From the NCBI GenBank assembly GCA_913040765.1, contig CAJWIA010000082.1:1-6636 (forward strand): 6,636 nt of DNA, read 5' to 3'. Shown here one piece after another: positions 4,973 to 6,636 of this stretch (its first letter is position 1; each line of letters begins with the position of its first letter). The notes beneath the pieces are model-generated. The model was not told the DNA's origin and did no database searches. It worked only from the letters and a program-made list of their open reading frames with translations. A program made the translations under genes and the position numbers. The stretch comes from an uncultured Anaerolineales bacterium (GTDB lineage Bacteria; Chloroflexota; Anaerolineae; Anaerolineales; UBA11657).

Positions 4973-6636
4973 CTAATCCACTATCTCAGCAACCTCGTCA
5001 TCAGATTGAATCAATACTTCGCGAGTTTTGCCTCCTTGACGAGGTGCACCAACAACACCCATCTCATATAATTCATCCATCAATCGAGCAGCTCTAGGAT
5101 ATCCAATCTTGAGCTTGCGCTGCAGCAGACTAGCAGAAGCTGTTTTTTGCTTTTTTACTACAGTGATTGCATGCATAATCTGGTCATCCTTACCCGCAAC
5201 CTCCTGCTGCTCCTTAATCAATTCATCCCATGGAGCAACTTTAGCTTGAATCTGCAACCGAGCCTCATCTTCATCAACATCGTTCGACTTTTTTCTGCCG
5301 GTATCGGAATTTTTATGTTTGCTCCAGTAATCAACAACAGAGTCTACTTCCGTATCCGTAGTCTTAACTCCCTGGATCCGTACTGCACCCGCTGCTTCTG
5401 ATCCCAGAAATAGCATGTCCCCTTGGCCTAGCAAAGATTCCGCCCCATTAGTGTCAAGTATTACACGAGAATCAGTTGCTGATGCAACTGCAAAAGAGAT
5501 CCTTGTAGGAAAATTGGCTTTTATCACACCTGTGAGAATGTCAGTACTTGGTCGCTGAGTGGCTACCACTAAGTGTATTCCAGTTGCACGAGCCATTTGT
5601 GCGAGTCTGACTAAAGTTTGTTCGGTTTCATTCTGCGCCATCATCATCAAGTCAGCTAGTTCATCCACCACAACTACTATACGAGGTAGCTGTTTCTCTC
5701 CTCGACGACGTTTGATTTTAACGTTGTAATCATCTAAATCTCTTGCGCCCAACTTCTCCATCTTGCGATAACGACGGTCCATTTCTCTGGTCATCCAACG
5801 TAGAGTGCCAAGTATTCTGTCTAGTTCTACCTCTACTTTTCCTAGTAAATGAGGCAAACCATTAAATCGGATTAGTTCAACCTTCTTCGGGTCAATCATC
5901 ACTATCCTTAAGTCATCTGGTGAATTATTGCAAATCAGACAAGTGATAATAGACGTAATACATACACTTTTTCCCGATCCAGTAGTACCTGCAATCAATA
6001 AATGTGGCATTGTGCCAAGATCTGCGGCTATAGGTTCGCCTGACACATCTCGACCTAAAGCGATCGATAATGACGACTGTAGATTGTTAAAAGCATGCGA
6101 TTCGATGATTCCCCTCAAACTCACAAAAGTTTTCTTAGAATTTGGTACTTCTATGCCTATATAGGAATGTCCAGGAACTGGCGCTTCAATACGAATTTTG
6201 TCTGCTGCCAGCGCCAGTGTTAAGTCACTGACACGTTGGGATATTTGTTTTACACGCACCTTTTGTTTAGTTACTGTACCATCCTTACTAGTCTTTTTGA
6301 TAAATCCCGGTTGTACGGCAAACTGAGTGACGGCAGGACCCACGCGGAAATCAACTACCTCTGCTGGAACACCAAACTCATTCAAAGTATGTTCAATAAT
6401 CTTTGCGTTACGGTTCACATCTGCCTCAGAAGGCTGCAATGACTCTCCAGGTGCTAAAATCCCTAGTTTTGGTAATGATTTGGATCGCTTTGATGGTTTC
6501 ACTGGGCTAAAATCTTGGTTCGGTGCTACTTTAAATCTAAGGTTTTCAGATGAATTAATTGCTGCAGATGCCAAGGATCTTGAGGTCTTTGAAACACCAG
6601 TGACCGGCGAACTTAAAGATTCGTCCTGTCCAATTG
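4973..6636 (-). CDS. ftsK: DNA translocase FtsK/SpoIIIE, partial (N-terminus beyond right edge)
   Basis: FtsK is the septum-located hexameric ATPase that pumps DNA during division and activates XerCD at dif. The frame is open from the right edge to a TAG at 4973-4975, giving 553 complete residues (numbered here from the first full codon at 6634). After a low-complexity Ser/Pro/Lys linker comes the alpha domain (about 65-200, with VGPAVTQFAV). The RecA-like beta domain has Walker A AGTTGSGKS (215-223), Walker B VVVVDELADL with Asp324-Glu325, and ATQRPSTDILTGVIKANFPT. A charged linker (about 438-495) leads to the winged-helix gamma domain (about 496-543, IGYPRAARLMDELYEMGVVG), which reads polar DNA sequences. 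The N-terminal membrane domain would be off-window. A TTG at 6574 is open upstream and is not the start. An in-phase A_AAA_AAG sits just before the gamma domain. Confidence 0.96.
   Translation of the reverse strand, partial: IGQDESLSSPVTGVSKTSRSLASAAINSSENLRFKVAPNQDFSPVKPSKRSKSLPKLGILAPGESLQPSEADVNRNAKIIEHTLNEFGVPAEVVDFRVGPAVTQFAVQPGFIKKTSKDGTVTKQKVRVKQISQRVSDLTLALAADKIRIEAPVPGHSYIGIEVPNSKKTFVSLRGIIESHAFNNLQSSLSIALGRDVSGEPIAADLGTMPHLLIAGTTGSGKSVCITSIITCLICNNSPDDLRIVMIDPKKVELIRFNGLPHLLGKVEVELDRILGTLRWMTREMDRRYRKMEKLGARDLDDYNVKIKRRRGEKQLPRIVVVVDELADLMMMAQNETEQTLVRLAQMARATGIHLVVATQRPSTDILTGVIKANFPTRISFAVASATDSRVILDTNGAESLLGQGDMLFLGSEAAGAVRIQGVKTTDTEVDSVVDYWSKHKNSDTGRKKSNDVDEDEARLQIQAKVAPWDELIKEQQEVAGKDDQIMHAITVVKKQKTASASLLQRKLKIGYPRAARLMDELYEMGVVGAPRQGGKTREVLIQSDDEVAEIVD
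5112..5156 (-). other. Candidate -1 frameshift element in ftsK (slippery heptamer plus hairpin)
   Basis: On the coding strand A_AAA_AAG (5150-5156) is in the zero frame (GTA AAA AAG), the same heptamer and phase as in E. coli dnaX. After an 8-nt spacer, AGCTT-CTGC (5141-5133) can pair with GCAG-CGC-AAGCT (5123-5112). This gives 9 bp with a 3-nt bulge and a 9-nt loop. In the -1 frame six codons (AKNSFC) precede TAG at 5130-5132, so a slip would end the protein just before the gamma domain. There is no Shine-Dalgarno-like enhancer about 10 nt upstream. Lysine-rich linkers make such heptamers easily by chance, so this is a hypothesis. Confidence 0.25.

Noticed and set aside
6572..6574. TTG at 6574 as the ftsK start
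   Set aside because: The frame stays open for 20 more codons to the window edge, no ribosome-binding site is evident, and FtsK normally has an N-terminal membrane domain upstream of this linker.

Overview
The window holds bacterial chromosomal housekeeping DNA. There are seven protein-coding genes, two of them cut by the window edges. I see no RNA genes, insertion sequences, CRISPR arrays or phage genes. Coding density is high and base composition looks moderately AT-rich by eye. Family-level features point to a free-living bacterium. The FtsK alpha/beta sequence and the MSGHSKW-type YebC look most like Chloroflexota (Dehalococcoidia or SAR202-like), but this comes from recollection of family sequences. 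A low-GC actinobacterium is the main alternative, because the FprA-type reductase is common there. I would not assign taxonomy firmly without a database search.

Layout from left to right. Minus strand, read right to left from 3729 to the left edge, carries a tight five-gene run: an FprA-type ferredoxin-NADP+ reductase, yebC, ruvC, ruvA and the start of proC. Gaps are 18, 3, -1 and 18 nt, so the run is probably one transcription unit. A 229-bp AT-rich divergent intergenic region (3730-3958) separates it from a plus-strand aldo/keto reductase. That gene converges, across 42 bp, on the minus-strand 3' two-thirds of ftsK, whose N-terminal membrane part lies beyond the right edge.

Function. RuvC and RuvA belong to Holliday-junction processing. 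FtsK translocates DNA at the division septum and supports resolution of chromosome dimers, so the window has a chromosome-maintenance theme, although ftsK is a separate unit. YebC is a translation-associated or regulatory factor that very often sits beside ruvC. The reductase, the aldo/keto reductase and ProC are NAD(P)H-dependent metabolic enzymes with no obvious joint pathway. No ruvB follows ruvA; proC takes its usual place.

I found no convincing new biological system. The observations most worth a second look are: an in-phase A_AAA_AAG heptamer with a downstream hairpin just before the FtsK gamma domain, where a -1 slip would give a gamma-less FtsK; a Glu-to-Gln change in the RuvA acidic pin; and the architecture of the divergent promoter region.
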